Shown: positions 1 through 11,985 of the stretch, piece by piece
Numbering within the stretch: position 1 is the first letter of the stretch
Layout of the letters: the number at the start of each line of letters is the position of its first letter
Source of the DNA: Dromiciops gliroides
Taxonomy: Eukaryota; Chordata; Mammalia; Microbiotheria; Microbiotheriidae
Assembly: GCF_019393635.1 (NCBI RefSeq)
Contig: NC_057864.1
Coordinates: 446,542,822 to 446,606,821, forward strand
Direction: 5' to 3'
Length of the DNA stretch: 64,000 bases
Position numbers and translations under genes: made by a program
The notes under the pieces: model-generated
The model's database searches: none
Told to the model about the DNA's origin: nothing
Seen by the model: the letters and a program-made list of their open reading frames with translations, nothing else

Positions 1-1231
1 TGGGGTAGTGGCTGACCAGGATCAGTTAAGGCAAAAAGAGTTTGTTATTCAGTTGCTCAGTTGTGTCCAATTCCTCTTGACCCCATGGACCATAGAAGGC
101 CAGGCCCTTCTATCCTCTACTATATTCTGAAGTCTAAGTTCATGTTCATTATTTCCCTGATGCTATCTATCCATCTTCTCTGCCATCCCCTTTTCATTTT
201 TCCCAACACCAGAGTATTTCCCAACTAATCCCATCTTCTCATTATGTGACCAACATATTTAAGCTTTGGCTTCAGTATTTGATCTTAAACTGAATAGCCT
301 GAATTAATTTCTTTAAGTATTGGCTGATTTAATCTCCTTCCTGTCCAAAGGACTCTCAGAAGTCTTCTCTAGCACCACAATTTGAAAGCATTGATTCTGA
401 AAGTCCAACTCTCAAAGCCATACACTGCTACTGGAAAAACCATAGCTTTGATCATACAGACCTTTGTCAACAAGATGATATTTCTGCTTTTTAGTATGCT
501 GTCCAGATTTAACATCACTTTCCTTCAAGGGAGTAAGCATCCTTCAATTTCATGACTACAGTCACCTATCTGCAAAGATTTTTGAGCCCCAGACAATATT
601 CAACTTTGCAGTACTCCTTTTCTATTCTTAAACCAATCAGTTGTTCCATGTTTGGTTCTAACTGTTGCTTCTTAGCCCATGTATAGGTTTCTTGACAAGT
701 AAGATGATCTGGTGCTCCTGTCTCTTTGAGAACTTGCCACATTTTGTTGTGATCCACAGTCAAAGAATTTAGTGTAATCAATGAAGTCAAAGTAGAAGTT
801 TTTCTGGAACTATCTTGCCATTTCCATAATCCAGTGAATGTTGGCAATTTGGTCTCTAGTTCCTCTATTTCTTTGAAAACTAGCCTGCTCTTTTGGTAAT
901 TCTCAATTCATATATTTCTGAAGCCTAGCTTGCAGAATCTTAAGCATAACCTTGCTGGTATGTGAAATGAGCACAATTGTTTGGTAATTTGAACGTTCCT
1001 TGGCATTGCCCTTCTTTAGGACTGGGGTATAAATCCAGTGGACACTGTTGTGTTTTCCAAATTTGCTGATGTATTGAGTGCAGCACTTTAACAGCATCAT
1101 CTTTTAGATTTTTAAATAGCTCAGCTGGGATTCTACCACTTCTACTAGCCTTATTGTTGGCAATGCTTTTTTTCTTCACTTTAAAATTTAATAGTATTTC
1201 ATTTTCCACAATTACATGTAAAGGCAATTTT

Positions 1232-1388
1232 CTTTTTCTTTTTCTTTTTTTTTGTGGGGCAATGGGGGTTAAGTGACTTGCCCAGGGTCACACAGCTAGC
1301 AAGTGTCAAGTGTCTGAGGCCAGATTTGAACTCAGATCCTCCTGAATCCAGGGCCAGTGTTTTATCTACTGAGCCATCTAGCTGCCCC
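1232..1388 (-). mobile_element. WSINE-type CORE-SINE
   Basis: A full-length antisense copy with a T-rich tail. Target duplication TAAAGGCAATTTT at 1219-1231 and 1389-1401. Confidence 0.9.
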
Positions 1389-1414
1389 TAAAGGCAATTT
1401 TCAACATTCATTTT

Positions 1415-1563
1415 GTTTGTTTTTTTTAGTGAGGCAATTGGGGTTAAGTGACTTGCCCAGGGTCACACAGCTAGTAAGTGTTAAGTGTCTGACACTGGAT
1501 TTGAACTCAGGTCCTCCTGACTCCAGGGCCAGTGCTCTATCCACTGTACCACCTAGCTGCCCC
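1415..1563 (-). mobile_element. WSINE-type CORE-SINE
   Basis: A full-length antisense copy. Target duplication CAACATTCATTTT at 1402-1414 and 1564-1576, only 13 bp beyond the end of the previous SINE insertion. Confidence 0.9.
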
Positions 1564-1950
1564 CAACATTCATTTTTGAAAGATTTTTGAGTTCCAAATT
1601 TTTTCCCTCCCTTCCCTCTCCCATCCCCAAGATGGCAAGCAATCTGATATAGGTTAAACATGTACAGTTTTGTAAAACATATTTCCACATTAGTAATGTT
1701 GTATAAGAAAAAACAGAACAAGAGAAAAAAAGTATAGAAAAAACAAAAATAAATAAAAATAGTATGTTTGATCTACATTCAGCCTCCATCAGTTCTTTCT
1801 CTGGATTTGTGTAGCATTTTCCATTATGAGGCTTTTGGAATTGTCTTGGATCATTGTATTGTTGAGAAGAGCTAAGTCAATCATAGTTGATTATCACACA
1901 ATGTTACTGTTATTATGTACAATGTTCTCCTGATTCTAGCCATGCTTTTT

Positions 1951-2144
1951 GTTTGTTTGGTTGGTTTTTTAGTTTTTTTAGTTTTTAGTTTTTTTTTTTT
2001 TTTTAGTGAGGCAATTGGGGTTAAGTGACTTGCCCAGGGTCACACAGCTAGTAAGTGTGTGTTAAGTGTCTGAGGTCATATTTGAACTCAGGTCCTCCTG
2101 ACTCCAGGGCCAGTGCTCTATCCTCTGAGCCACCTAGCTGCTCC
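1951..2144 (-). mobile_element. WSINE-type CORE-SINE at the L1/RTE junction
   Basis: An antisense copy with a long T-rich tail. Target duplication CTAGCCATGCTTTTT at 1936-1950 and 2145-2159, which lies on the right flank of the older L1 insertion. Confidence 0.88.
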
Positions 2145-2224
2145 CTAGCCATGCTTTTTAAGGCCCATTTGACTTCCTTCTCCAGGATGTCTGGCTCTAG
2201 ATCAGTGGTTAGTGGTGATGTTAA

Positions 2225-4243
2225 GAACAACAGAACAACCTGTAACAGCAAGGATGCTGAAACAGAGCATCGGGACAGGACACACTAGGGCAGAAGGGGA
2301 TCTTAGGGCATCCCTGAATTAGTACTGGGTGCCAGAATAAATGACATCTGGCAACTCAATTGCCCATTTCTGGGTTCTCAGATCCAGAGCAGCGAGGAGA
2401 AGTTAGAGGGAACATAGGCCTGCCCTAGGTGTGTACTGTGAAAGGAACAAGTTCCAGAGATGTAGCTATGTGTCTTTGAGCCTAGGAACAGAGCAACAGA
2501 GACTCAGTTCTAGATTTCAGCCCGGCATCTATATTTTCAATGGAGTAACCAGAAAAGGAGTCAGAGCAAAGAGGAGTCTGAAACTCAACCACACATAGAT
2601 CATCTGATCCAAACTTGTGTTAGGGACTTGCAGAGCTCAGACCAGGAGGGGAATAAAGAGACTTCCTTTGGATTACACTAATTTGGGAGCCTTGTAGGCC
2701 TCCAGACTGAGTTTCAAAGATGGCAGAAGGACAGAAAAGGACAGAAAATCTGGCCAAACATCCCAGCCCCCACCCCTACTCCAGAAGAACACAGAACTCA
2801 ACACTAGCATAAAGTCCAAAATAAAAAAGTAGGTTGGAAGAATGAGCAAACAAACCAAAGCAAAATAAATTATGATGACTGGGAAACTTAAGACACAGAC
2901 ACAAAAGAGAATGACAAAGATGTCTACTAGCAAATCCTCAAAAAAGTATAGATTTGACATAAATCCAACAAGAACTTTTAAGAGTTAAAGAGGTTTTTTA
3001 AAAAATATTTTAAAAAACCAAATGAAAGTTAAGAAAGAAAGATATGAAAAGAGAATTAACAGCTTGGTAAAAGAGGCACAAACCCTTACTAAAGAAAATT
3101 GCTCCACAAAAATTAGAATTGACCAAAGGGAAACTAATGACTCCTTGAGATATTAAGAAATAAAGAAACAAAGTAAAAAGGCTAAAAAAATAGAAGAAAA
3201 TGTGAACTATCTTATAGAAAAAAATCAAACAATTGACCTGGAAAACAGATCAAAGGAGAGAGAATTTAAGAATTATTGGATTACCTGAAAGCTATGAAAA
3301 AAAGAGTCTAGATGTCATCAAGAAATTATAAAAGAAAGCTGCCCAGATATTTAAGAACCAGAGGGCAAAATAGAAACTGAAATAGAAACCCCAGAATGAA
3401 AACTCCTAGAAATATTACAACCCAAATCCAGAGCTCCCAGGTCAAAGAAAAAAAATACTGAAAGTATCCAGAAAGAAAGAATTCAAGTACCAAATAGCCA
3501 CAGTCAGGATAACAACAGATTTAGCAGCCACTACTCTGAAGAATGGACTGCTTAGAATATTATATTCTAGAAGGCAAAGAATGTAGGCTTACAACCAAGA
3601 ATAATCTAACTAGGTAGACTGAGTAGAATTGTACAGAGGGGAAAAATAGATCTTTAATGAAATAAAAGACCTTTGAGTATTCCTAATGAAAGACCAGAGC
3701 TTAGTAGAAAATTTAATAGGCAAACATAGTACTCAAGAAAAACATAAAAGGTAAAAGTGAGGGAGAAATCATAAGAGATTAAACAAGGTTTAATTTAAAT
3801 TGTTTGCATTTTTACATGGGGAGATGATACATGCAACTCCTCAGAACTTTACCATCACTAGGGGTCTTAGAGAGAATCTAATTAGATAGAGGGCCTGGGT
3901 ACGATTCCATTACATTTGGACAGTCTCAAAAGAAGAATAGAAGTGGGAGTGGGGAGAAGAATGCCCTGGGAGAGGGGGGGAGGGAAAAGAATAATGAGGA
4001 AAATTATCTCCTAAATGGAGTGTACAAGGAAGAATTAATACAACAGATAGGGCAACATGGAGAGAGCTGACATTTGAACTTCACTCTCATCTGAACTGGT
4101 TAAAGGTGGGAAGAATACTCATACACACAGCTGGGTACAAAAATTCATCTTACCCACTGGGGAAGTAGGAGGAGAAGGGCCTAAGGGAAAAGTGGGAAAT
4201 AAGAGGGAGGCTAGATTAAAGGAGACAGTAGTCAGAAGCAAAA
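2225..4243 (+). mobile_element. L1-related element with ORF1 and no reverse transcriptase (half-L1-like)
   Basis: About 2225-2720 resembles the marsupial L1 5' leader. About 2900-3250 is lysine- and glutamate-rich and corresponds to the ORF1 coiled coil. From 3237 the RNA-binding part is readable despite decay (DLENRS, then LRIIGLPES), and the C-terminal domain runs to about 3745. The sequence then continues into a purine-rich non-coding part and stops at about 4243. No ORF2 sequence is present. ORF1 is broken by many stops and frameshifts. It could be a HAL1-type family or a 3'-truncated ordinary L1. Confidence 0.72.
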
Positions 4244-4345
4244 GACTGTAAGCTCCTTGAGGGGAGGGCCTATTTTTGCTCTTATTTGTATCCCCAAACA
4301 CTTAGCAGTTTCTGGCATATAGTCAGTACTTAACAAATGTTTGTT
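4244..4345 (+). mobile_element. L2 3' end
   Basis: It carries the L2 tail landmarks CTGTAAGCTCCTTGAGG, TGTATCCCCAA and ACTTAACAAATGTTTG. Confidence 0.8.
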
Positions 4346-4374
4346 TTCTTAACTTACTGGTTGACTACAGTATC

Positions 4375-5340
4375 AACAATGAGTAGTCATCTAGCCTCTG
4401 TTTCAGTACCTTACCAAGCAACCTGTTCTATATTTTTGACAACTCTTGTAAGGAAGTCTTTCCTTATATTGAGGTCAAATCCATCTCTTTGCCTCTTCCA
4501 ACCTTTGGTCCCATTTTCCCTTATGGAGTTATTCAGAGTATATCTAATACCCATTCTACATGGAATCCAATGAATATTTGATGACAGTGGACATATTTTA
4601 ATTCTTCTCATCCTCCTTGGTTGTCCATCTTTGAATATCTCCAGCTTGCCAAAATCTCTCTTGAAATGTGGTACCCAGGGCAGCTAGGTGACGCAGTGGA
4701 TAAAGCACCCACTCTGGATTCAGGAGGATCTGAGCTCAAATCTGGCATCAGACACTTGACACTCTCTACTTGTGTGACCCTGGGCAAGTCACTTAACCCT
4801 CATTGCCTCAAAAAAAAAAGTAGTAGCCAGAACTGAATATTATACTTTACATAGAGTCTGACTAGGGTAGAACACAGTAAAATTTTTTACTTTACTTTTT
4901 TTGAATCTTATTCTTCTATAGTTATAGTCCAAGACCACATTAGCTTTTTTTTGGCTGCCAAGTCATCTTATTAAATTTATTATCAGCTACAATGTCTAAT
5001 ACGTTTTTTTATAAGAACAGCTGTCCAAAAAGGAAAAGAAAAGAACAGCTGTCCAGATAAATCTTCCCATTCTGCATTTGTACTGTTGATCTTTTAAGTG
5101 TAAGAGCAACATTTTTCATTTATCCCTCTCAAATACCATATTATTTGATTTAACTCACTTTATTTCTAATCTTATTAAATTATACAAATTAATTATTCAA
5201 TATTAAACACTATTATACTAATATTATTCGATTTAACTAATCTCTCATTCCTGGTTCTATCATCTTGAATCCTGAATCTGTCATTTAAAGTATTAGCTAA
5301 ATAACATATTCTGAAGGGATAGGATCCTGTCAGTTTCCAT
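4375..5340 (-). mobile_element. L3/CR1-like LINE
   Basis: The plus strand gives the complement of the CR1/L3 3' region: GTGGTACCCAG, interrupted by a SINE, then CCAGAACTGAA, CACATTAGC with TTTTGGCTGCCA, TGCATTTGTAC and TTATCCCT. It is strongly diverged. Confidence 0.78.
4678..4822 (+). mobile_element. WSINE-type CORE-SINE
   Basis: A sense copy inserted in the L3/CR1 element. The flanks GTACCCAG and GTAGCCAG are the probable duplication. Confidence 0.88.
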
Positions 5341-5548
5341 AGTTTTCATAGATCTTCAGATACCTCTACTCAGTCTGGGCTAAACCTTCTTGTCTCTCCC
5401 CTAACTTTCAAAACAATTACTCCCCTGCATCTCACCTCATACTTTATTGAGAAAATGGAGGCTTCTCACCTTGAGCAACCTCTTCTCTTACACTTTGAAT
5501 TTATCCCTCATTCCTTCCTTTCCTTCCTTCTTTCCTCCGGTATCTTTT

Positions 5549-5703
5549 ATTAATTTTTTTTTTTTTAGTGAGGCAATTGGGGTTAAGTGACTTGCCCCGG
5601 GTCACACAGCTAGTAAGTGTTAAGTGTCTGAGGCTGGATTTGAACTCAGGTACTTCTGACTCCAGGGCCAGTGCTTTATCCACTGCGCCACTTAACTGCC
5701 CCT
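5549..5703 (-). mobile_element. WSINE-type CORE-SINE
   Basis: An antisense copy. Target duplication CTCCGGTATCTTTT (5535-5548), repeated with one change at 5704-5717. Confidence 0.9.
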
Positions 5704-6072
5704 CTCCAGTATCTTTTGAAGAGATGACTCCTCATTGCCAATGTCAAACTCTACTTGTACATTTTATCTTATCCTCTCTTGTCTCTTCCTAGAGAATTTC
5801 CTTCAATTATACCCCATCTTTTGCTAATCTGCAGTCTCTCCTTATATACTAGCTCCTAAAAACATCCCCAGGTTTTCTCCATCTTTAGAAAATCTTTGAT
5901 GCCATGATCCTCTTAATCCTACATCTCTCCACCCTTTCAAAGACAAATTCCTAGAAAAAAGCTGTCTACACTTTTTGTCCCTACTTTCTCTAATGCTCGC
6001 TTCTTGACCTCTTGAAATATAGCTACCAACCTCATTACTGAACTGGAACTGTTCTGCCCAAAGTTACCAGTT

Positions 6073-6237
6073 CTCTCTCTCTCTCTCTCTCTCTCTTTTG
6101 ACGAAGCAATTGGGATTAAGTGACTTGCCCAGTGTCACATAGCTAGTAAGTAAGTGTTAAGTGTCTGAGGCCGGATTTGAACTCAGGTCCTCCTGACTCC
6201 AGGGCTGGTGCTCTGTCCACTGCACCACCCAGCTGCC
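6073..6237 (-). mobile_element. WSINE-type CORE-SINE with (TC)n tail
   Basis: An antisense copy whose tail side is a (TC)n run (about 6073-6098). The flanks share ACCAGTT at the left and right edges. Confidence 0.85.
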
Positions 6238-6439
6238 CCACCAGTTATCTCGTAATTGCCACCTGTTCCTGTGACATTCTTACACCAAAATACCTGTTCA
6301 CCATGCTAGTCCCCTTCTCCAATTGATACATTCCTCCCAGGACCTCCATTTTTGGGAGGGACCCAGCCAGCCAAGCTTCATTCCCCTCCTGGCTATACTT
6401 CTGACTTTCTGAACTTCAATACCACGGCCCCAAGAAGAT

Positions 6440-6640
6440 ACACTTTCTCCTCTTAGATCTTTTTTTTAGCATGTTGTCTCCCCTGGCCCATTAAAATGTA
6501 AGTTGCTTGAAGAGAGGGGTTATTTTCCTTTTTGCTCAGATTTTTATCGCCAGCTCTTATCAATCAATCAATCAACCAACCAACATTCCCGTGGTGCCTG
6601 GCACAGAGTAAATGCTTAATAAAGACATTTGTTTTTGCCT
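6440..6640 (+). mobile_element. L2 3' end
   Basis: It holds TAAAATGTAAGTTGCTTGAAG, GTGCCTGGCACAGAGTAAAT and GCTTAATAAA, the usual L2 tail. The CAATCAATC run inside is a small expansion. Nothing could be named in 6245-6440. Confidence 0.75.
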
Positions 6641-6658
6641 TACTTCTTTATCCTTCAC

Positions 6659-6673
6659 ACAAGTTATAGTCTT
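6659..6673 (+). repeat. Left target-site duplication of the L1-PRMT1 insertion
   Basis: ACAAGTTATAGTCTT here matches ACAAGTGATATTCTT at 9704-9718 in 13 of 15 positions. The right copy was later duplicated again when a SINE landed in it (9529-9543 and 9704-9718). Confidence 0.75.
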
Positions 6674-6732
6674 TTTTGAAAAAAAATAGTTTTTTTCCAA
6701 TTACATGTGAAGATAGTTTTCAATATTCATTT

Positions 6733-6874
6733 TTTTTGTGAGGCAATTGGGGTTAAGTGACTTGCCCAGGGTCACACAGCTAGTAAGTATCAAGTGTCTG
6801 AGGCCGGATTTGAACTCAGGTCCTCCTGAATCCAGGGCCGGTGCTTTATCCACTGCGCCACCTAACTGCCCCTC
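6733..6874 (-). mobile_element. WSINE-type CORE-SINE
   Basis: An antisense copy inside the L1 3' UTR. Target duplication TCAATATTCATTT (6720-6732) versus TCAATATTGATTT (6875-6887). Confidence 0.9.
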
Positions 6875-7328
6875 TCAATATTGATTTAAAAAAATTTTTA
6901 GCTCCAAATTTTTCCCCTCCCTCCCTTCTCTCCCCCCCCCACCCCAAAGCCAGCAGGCAATAAGTTATACAGTACAATCATGTTAAACATATTTAAACAC
7001 ATTAGTTATGTTGTGAAAGAAGCTTCAGAACAAAAAGGAAAAGCCACAAGAAAGAGCAAACAAACAACAACAACAACAACAACAAAAGTGAAAATAGTAT
7101 GCTTTGATCTGCCTTCAGACTATATAGTTCTTTTTCTGGATGTGGAGAACATTTTCCATCATGAGTCCTTTGGAATTGTCTTGGACCATTGTATTACTGA
7201 GAAGAGCTAAGCCTAACACAGTTGATCATCACACAATGTTGTTGATACTGTGTACAATGTTTTCCTGGTTCTGCTCATTTCACTCAGCATCAGTTCATGT
7301 AAGTCTTCCCAGGTTTTTCTGAAAGCTG

Positions 7329-7502
7329 CCTTTTTTGTTGTTTCTTTTTTTAATTTTATTTTATTTTTGCAAGGCAATGAGGGTTAAGTGATTTGCCCAG
7401 GGTCACACAGCTAGTAAGTGTCAAGTTTCTGAGGCTGGATTTGAACTCAGATCCTCCTGAATCCAGGGCTGGTGCTTTATCCACTGCACCACCTAGCTGC
7501 CC
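7329..7502 (-). mobile_element. WSINE-type CORE-SINE
   Basis: An antisense copy splitting the L1 3' end between its CTGAAAGCTGCC and CTCATCATTTCTTA. No clean duplication was seen. Confidence 0.85.
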
Positions 7503-7928
7503 ACCCCCCTCATCATTTCTTACAGCACAAAAGTATACCACTACATTCATATACCACAATTTGTTCAGCCATTCTTTAATTGATGGGCATCCCCTCAATT
7601 TCCAATTCTTTGCTACCACAAAGAAAGCAACTATAAATATTTTTGTCCATGTGGGTTCTTTTCCCTTTTTTATAATCTCTTTGGGATATAGACCTAGTAG
7701 TGGTATTGCTGGGTCAAAGGGTATGCACAGTTTGATAGTCCTTTGAGCATAGTTTCAAATTGCTCTACAGGATGGCTGGATCAGTTCACAATTCTACCAA
7801 CCAATTCACTAGTGCTCCAATTTTTCCACATCTCTAGTATTTATGATTTTCCTTTTTTGTCATAATAGTCAATCTGACAGGTGTGAGGTGGTACCTCAGA
7901 GTTGTTTTAATTTGCATTTCTCTAATCA

Positions 7929-7988
7929 CTTCTTTTTTTTGTAGGGCAATGAGGGTTAAGTGACTTGCTCAGGCTCACATAGCTGGTA
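7929..7988 (-). mobile_element. Severely 5'-truncated WSINE-type SINE
   Basis: Only about 60 nt of the 3' half, with its T-rich tail, was inserted. It has a perfect 17-bp duplication TTGCATTTCTCTAATCA (7912-7928 and 7989-8005). Confidence 0.9.
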
Positions 7989-8239
7989 TTGCATTTCTCT
8001 AATCAATAGTGATTGAGAACATTTTTTCGTATGACTATAGATAGTTTTGATTTCTTTGTCTGGATACTGCCTGTTCATGTCTTTTGACCATTTCTCATTT
8101 GGAGAATGACTTGAATTCCTACAAATTTGATTCAGCTCTCTATATATTTTAGAAATGAGGCTTTTATCAAAAACATTGGCTGTAAAAATTATTTTCCAGC
8201 TTTTTGCTTTCCTTCTAATCTTGGTTGCATTGGTTTTGG

Positions 8240-9527
<1,288 letters not shown>

Positions 9528-9543
9528 TACAAGTGACATTCTT

Positions 9544-9703
9544 TTTTTTTTTTTAATTTTTTTTAAAGTGAGGCAATTGGGGTTAAGTGACTTGCCCAGG
9601 GTCACACAGCTAGTAAGTGTCAAGTGTCTGAGGCTGGATTTGAACTCAGGTCCTCCTGACTCCAGGGCCAGTGCTCTATCCACTGCACCACCTAGCTGCC
9701 CCT
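9544..9703 (-). mobile_element. WSINE-type CORE-SINE
   Basis: An antisense copy that landed in the right-hand duplication of the L1-PRMT1 insertion, copying it again (9529-9543 and 9704-9718, one difference). Confidence 0.9.
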
Positions 9704-9718
9704 ACAAGTGATATTCTT
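9704..9718 (+). repeat. Right target-site duplication of the L1-PRMT1 insertion
   Basis: This is the partner of 6659-6673. It runs straight into L2 sequence, so the target was an old L2 copy. Confidence 0.75.
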
Positions 9719-10200
9719 AAGGCACAGATGTGACCATATTATTCCCCTGCTCAAAAAGATCCAGTTCTCCCTATTGCCTCTAAGTTAATATATAAACACT
9801 TTTGTTTGTCATTTAAAGTCCTTCACAATATGGTTCCATCCTACCTTTCCAAACTTATGACACATTATTTTTCTTCATACACTCTATGGTCTAACCAAAC
9901 TACTTACTGTTCCTCATACATAGTCTTTCACCTCCACTCTACATGATCTCTCTTGCTGTTATTGCCTCCACCACTGAAATTGACTAGAGTTTATTTTGTG
10001 TATATTTTAAAATTTATTGAAGATATATTATTGATGTATTAACATATGTGTGTATATATATGTGTGTACCTATATACATATATATTTACTTAAATGTGTA
10101 TATATTGTTCCTGCCACAAGTAAATTATAATCTTTAGCACAAGAACTTTTAAATTGTCTTTGTATATTACCTGTGGCCACTTAATAAATACTTGTAGATT
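9719..10200 (+). mobile_element. L2 LINE, ORF2 C-terminus to 3' tail
   Basis: It starts with GGCACAGATGTGACC and ATTATTCCCCTGCTC, the L2 segment encoding DHVTPLL, and ends with CACTTAATAAATACTTGTAG. An AT-rich (TATG)n patch lies at about 10025-10095. This is the right half of the L2 into which the L1-PRMT1 chimera was inserted. Confidence 0.78.
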
Positions 10201-10349
10201 AATTGACTAAATCTAGGGGTTGCTGTTCTGTGACCCTTCTCTATTCTATGGTTCTACCAATCTGCCCAGTACTGAGGCTTAATACTCCATTACATTTGTA
10301 TCTTTACTCTCCTGCCAGATTTTTGTTCATATCAGGTATGTCTGCTCCT

Positions 10350-10612
10350 GGGCAGCTATGTGGGGCACTAGATAGAATGCAAAACCTGAAGTCAGGAAAA
10401 CTCATTTTCCTGAGTTCCAATCTGACCTTAGATATTTCCTCTTTGTGTGATCTTGGGCAAGTCACTTACCTCTGTTTGCCTCTATTTCTTCATCTGTAAA
10501 AATGAGCTGGAAAGGGAAATGGCAAACCAATCTAGTATCTTTGCCCAGAAAACCCTAAATGTTCATCATAGAAAGAGCAGACACGATTGAAATGACTGAA
10601 AAACAAGTCTGC
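10350..10612 (+). mobile_element. MAR1 SINE (CORE-SINE with RTE-like tail)
   Basis: It has a tRNA-like head, a CORE segment, then AATGAGCTGGAAAGGGAAAT, GGCAAACC and an AGCAGACACGATTGAAA tail of the RTE type. Confidence 0.8.
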
Positions 10613-11195
10613 TCAGCTAGATATCCATTCTTTTTCTCCCTAATAAGCCCCAAGAACCACTGGATTTTAAGGTAGGGATTTCTTTATAAGGGAAGGGCAA
10701 AGTTCACAGCATCTTTAAGAAATATATGACCAGTATACTTGACTGGAACTCACCTTTGTAGTTTCATGTGTTTTTTCTTAGGCTAAGGGCCCCAGAACCC
10801 CCATGCCCTCTGACATGCAGGAAATAGGAGCTTACATGAATCTATGCTCACTCAGTGTGTCCTAAAGTTGGGGAGGTGTCCTTCCAGGAAATTCTGGCTA
10901 CTTACCTTCTATCTTGCCTCACCTGGCTCATTAGTAGGGGGAAATATACCCCGTCTCTCATCTGAGTCAATAAGGGATAACCATGCCTGGATCTGCCCTG
11001 TTGCCTACATATTTCTAAATGTTCACTATGGTAACCCCATTATCCCATAGCTTCTCCATCAGAGGGCATCACAGAAACACCACACTGGTTATTGCATACA
11101 ACAGGGATAGGTACTAGATCTATGATTTTCATTGGCATATGGAAATCCTAGGTGAAGAAAGTCCCTCTGCCAATGCAGTAAAGCATCTTCTTTGA
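10613..11195. other. Unique sequence, nothing recognised
   Basis: There is no repeat family, no convincing open frame and no RNA gene that I can name. Confidence 0.5.
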
Positions 11196-11210
11196 AATTT
11201 ATAGTCTTCT

Positions 11211-11361
11211 GGGCAGCTAGGTGGCGCAGTGGGTAGAGTACTGGCCCTGGATTCAGGAGGACCTGAGTTCAAATTCGACCTCAGACACTTAACACTTACT
11301 AGCTATGTGACCCTGGACAAGTCACTTAACCCCAATTGCCTCCCCCACCCCCAAAAAGAAA
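11211..11361 (+). mobile_element. WSINE-type CORE-SINE
   Basis: A sense copy. Target duplication GAAATTTATAGTCTTC (11194-11209 and 11362-11377) is perfect. Confidence 0.92.
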
Positions 11362-11865
11362 GAAATTTATAGTCTTCCAGAGATGCCTAGAACAGCTTAA
11401 ATGACTTAGTGAGAGCTTAAGTGACTGCTCAGAGTTACACGGGCTGTATGTGTCAGAGTCTGGCCCCACACCCAGGTCTTGCTGGTTTTGAGACTGGCTC
11501 TCCATCTACTAGGACACATTAACTCTCCATTGTACACACTATCTATTACTAATTCTCTGTACATTTCCTAAAGAGAACTCACCTTCGACAGTTAAACATA
11601 ACAAAGTCCATTCCCTCTTCCACATCATATTCCTTCAATTACTTGGCCAACTATTATGTTCTCTCATTCTTTTCTTCTCTGGACTTAACCCTCGCCAATT
11701 CCTTCTACCTGTCCACTTACTGTGTGGGGAGGAAAAGCCTTTTAATTGGCTGCTGAATTGTAATGAGACCTCACACATCCCAGCACACAGATAATAGAGA
11801 GTAATTTGTATGTTAATGTCTTTGGGGAAAGAGTTTTTTCAGAAGATGTGCATTTCAAAATTTCC

Positions 11866-11985
11866 CCATAAATGGAACAATCCCCAGGGCTGCTCAGTGT
11901 GTTTTTGATAGGCTCTGGGAATACCAAGTCTGGCCTAATGGGGGAGAATGTGAGTCAGACAGATTCATGTTAACTCACACAACTG
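11866..11985 (+). repeat. Diverged direct repeat, copy 1
   Basis: It shares AATCCCCAGGGCTGCTCAG, TAATGGGGGAGAATRTGA and a TGTTAAYTCACA end with 14566-14667, with an 18-base gap. The rest of 11362-11865 and 11986-12200 is unnamed apart from a possible L3 remnant (about 11570-11720). Confidence 0.7.

Larger units (their letters stand above)
1171..1935 (-). mobile_element. L1 3' UTR fragment inserted in the RTE
   Basis: It shares its sequence order with the L1 3' ends at 6674 and 29128: ATTACATGTA, AGTTCCAAATT, GATATAGGTTA, then GGAATTGTCTTGGATCATTG. It is 5'-truncated in the 3' UTR. SINEs at 1232 and 1415 lie inside it. Confidence 0.85.
42..2220 (-). mobile_element. RTE/BovB-like LINE, 5'-truncated, split by a later L1
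   Basis: On the minus strand the translated pieces match BovB reverse transcriptase: DHNKMWQVLKETGAPDHLTC (near 700-760), ELFKNLKDDAVKVLHSI (about 1070-1130) and EPDILEKEVKWALKS (about 2150-2200). The 3' end at about 42 shows the BovB tail: the complement of GGTCAAGAGGAATTGGACAC. The block 1171-2146 is foreign: an L1 fragment with SINEs, flanked by GCAATGCTTTTT (1159-1170) and GCCATGCTTTTT (2148-2159), the likely duplication of the L1 insertion. The reading frame is broken many times. The copy is not intact. Confidence 0.88.
5365..6245 (+). mobile_element. L2 LINE, reverse-transcriptase region
   Basis: The segments are collinear with L2 ORF2: ACTTTATTGAGAAAATGGAGG near 5440, CTCCTAAAAACATCCCCAGG near 5850, and AAAGCTGTCTACACT near 5958. 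Two SINEs interrupt it. It is very old and holds many stops. Confidence 0.65.
6674..8239 (-). mobile_element. L1 3' fragment joined to the PRMT1 cDNA
   Basis: On the minus strand this holds the end of L1 ORF2 (about 7560-8239) and the marsupial L1 3' UTR (about 6674-7330). The plus strand shows the familiar complement, such as GGGATATAGACCTAGTAGTG and the GGTCAAAGGGTATG block. It is cut by three SINE insertions. The left edge, on a T-rich tail, adjoins the duplication ACAAGTTATAGTCTT (6659-6673). The right edge is fused to the PRMT1 3' UTR. Confidence 0.88.

Noticed and set aside
1357-1590. Recurrent short frames with [14 protein letters not shown] or its reverse-strand counterpart [18 protein letters not shown]
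   Set aside because: They appear wherever a WSINE copy lies and are the SINE body translated.
4678-4822. tRNA-like heads of SINEs as tRNA genes
   Set aside because: They lack a complete cloverleaf and are followed by the CORE-SINE body.
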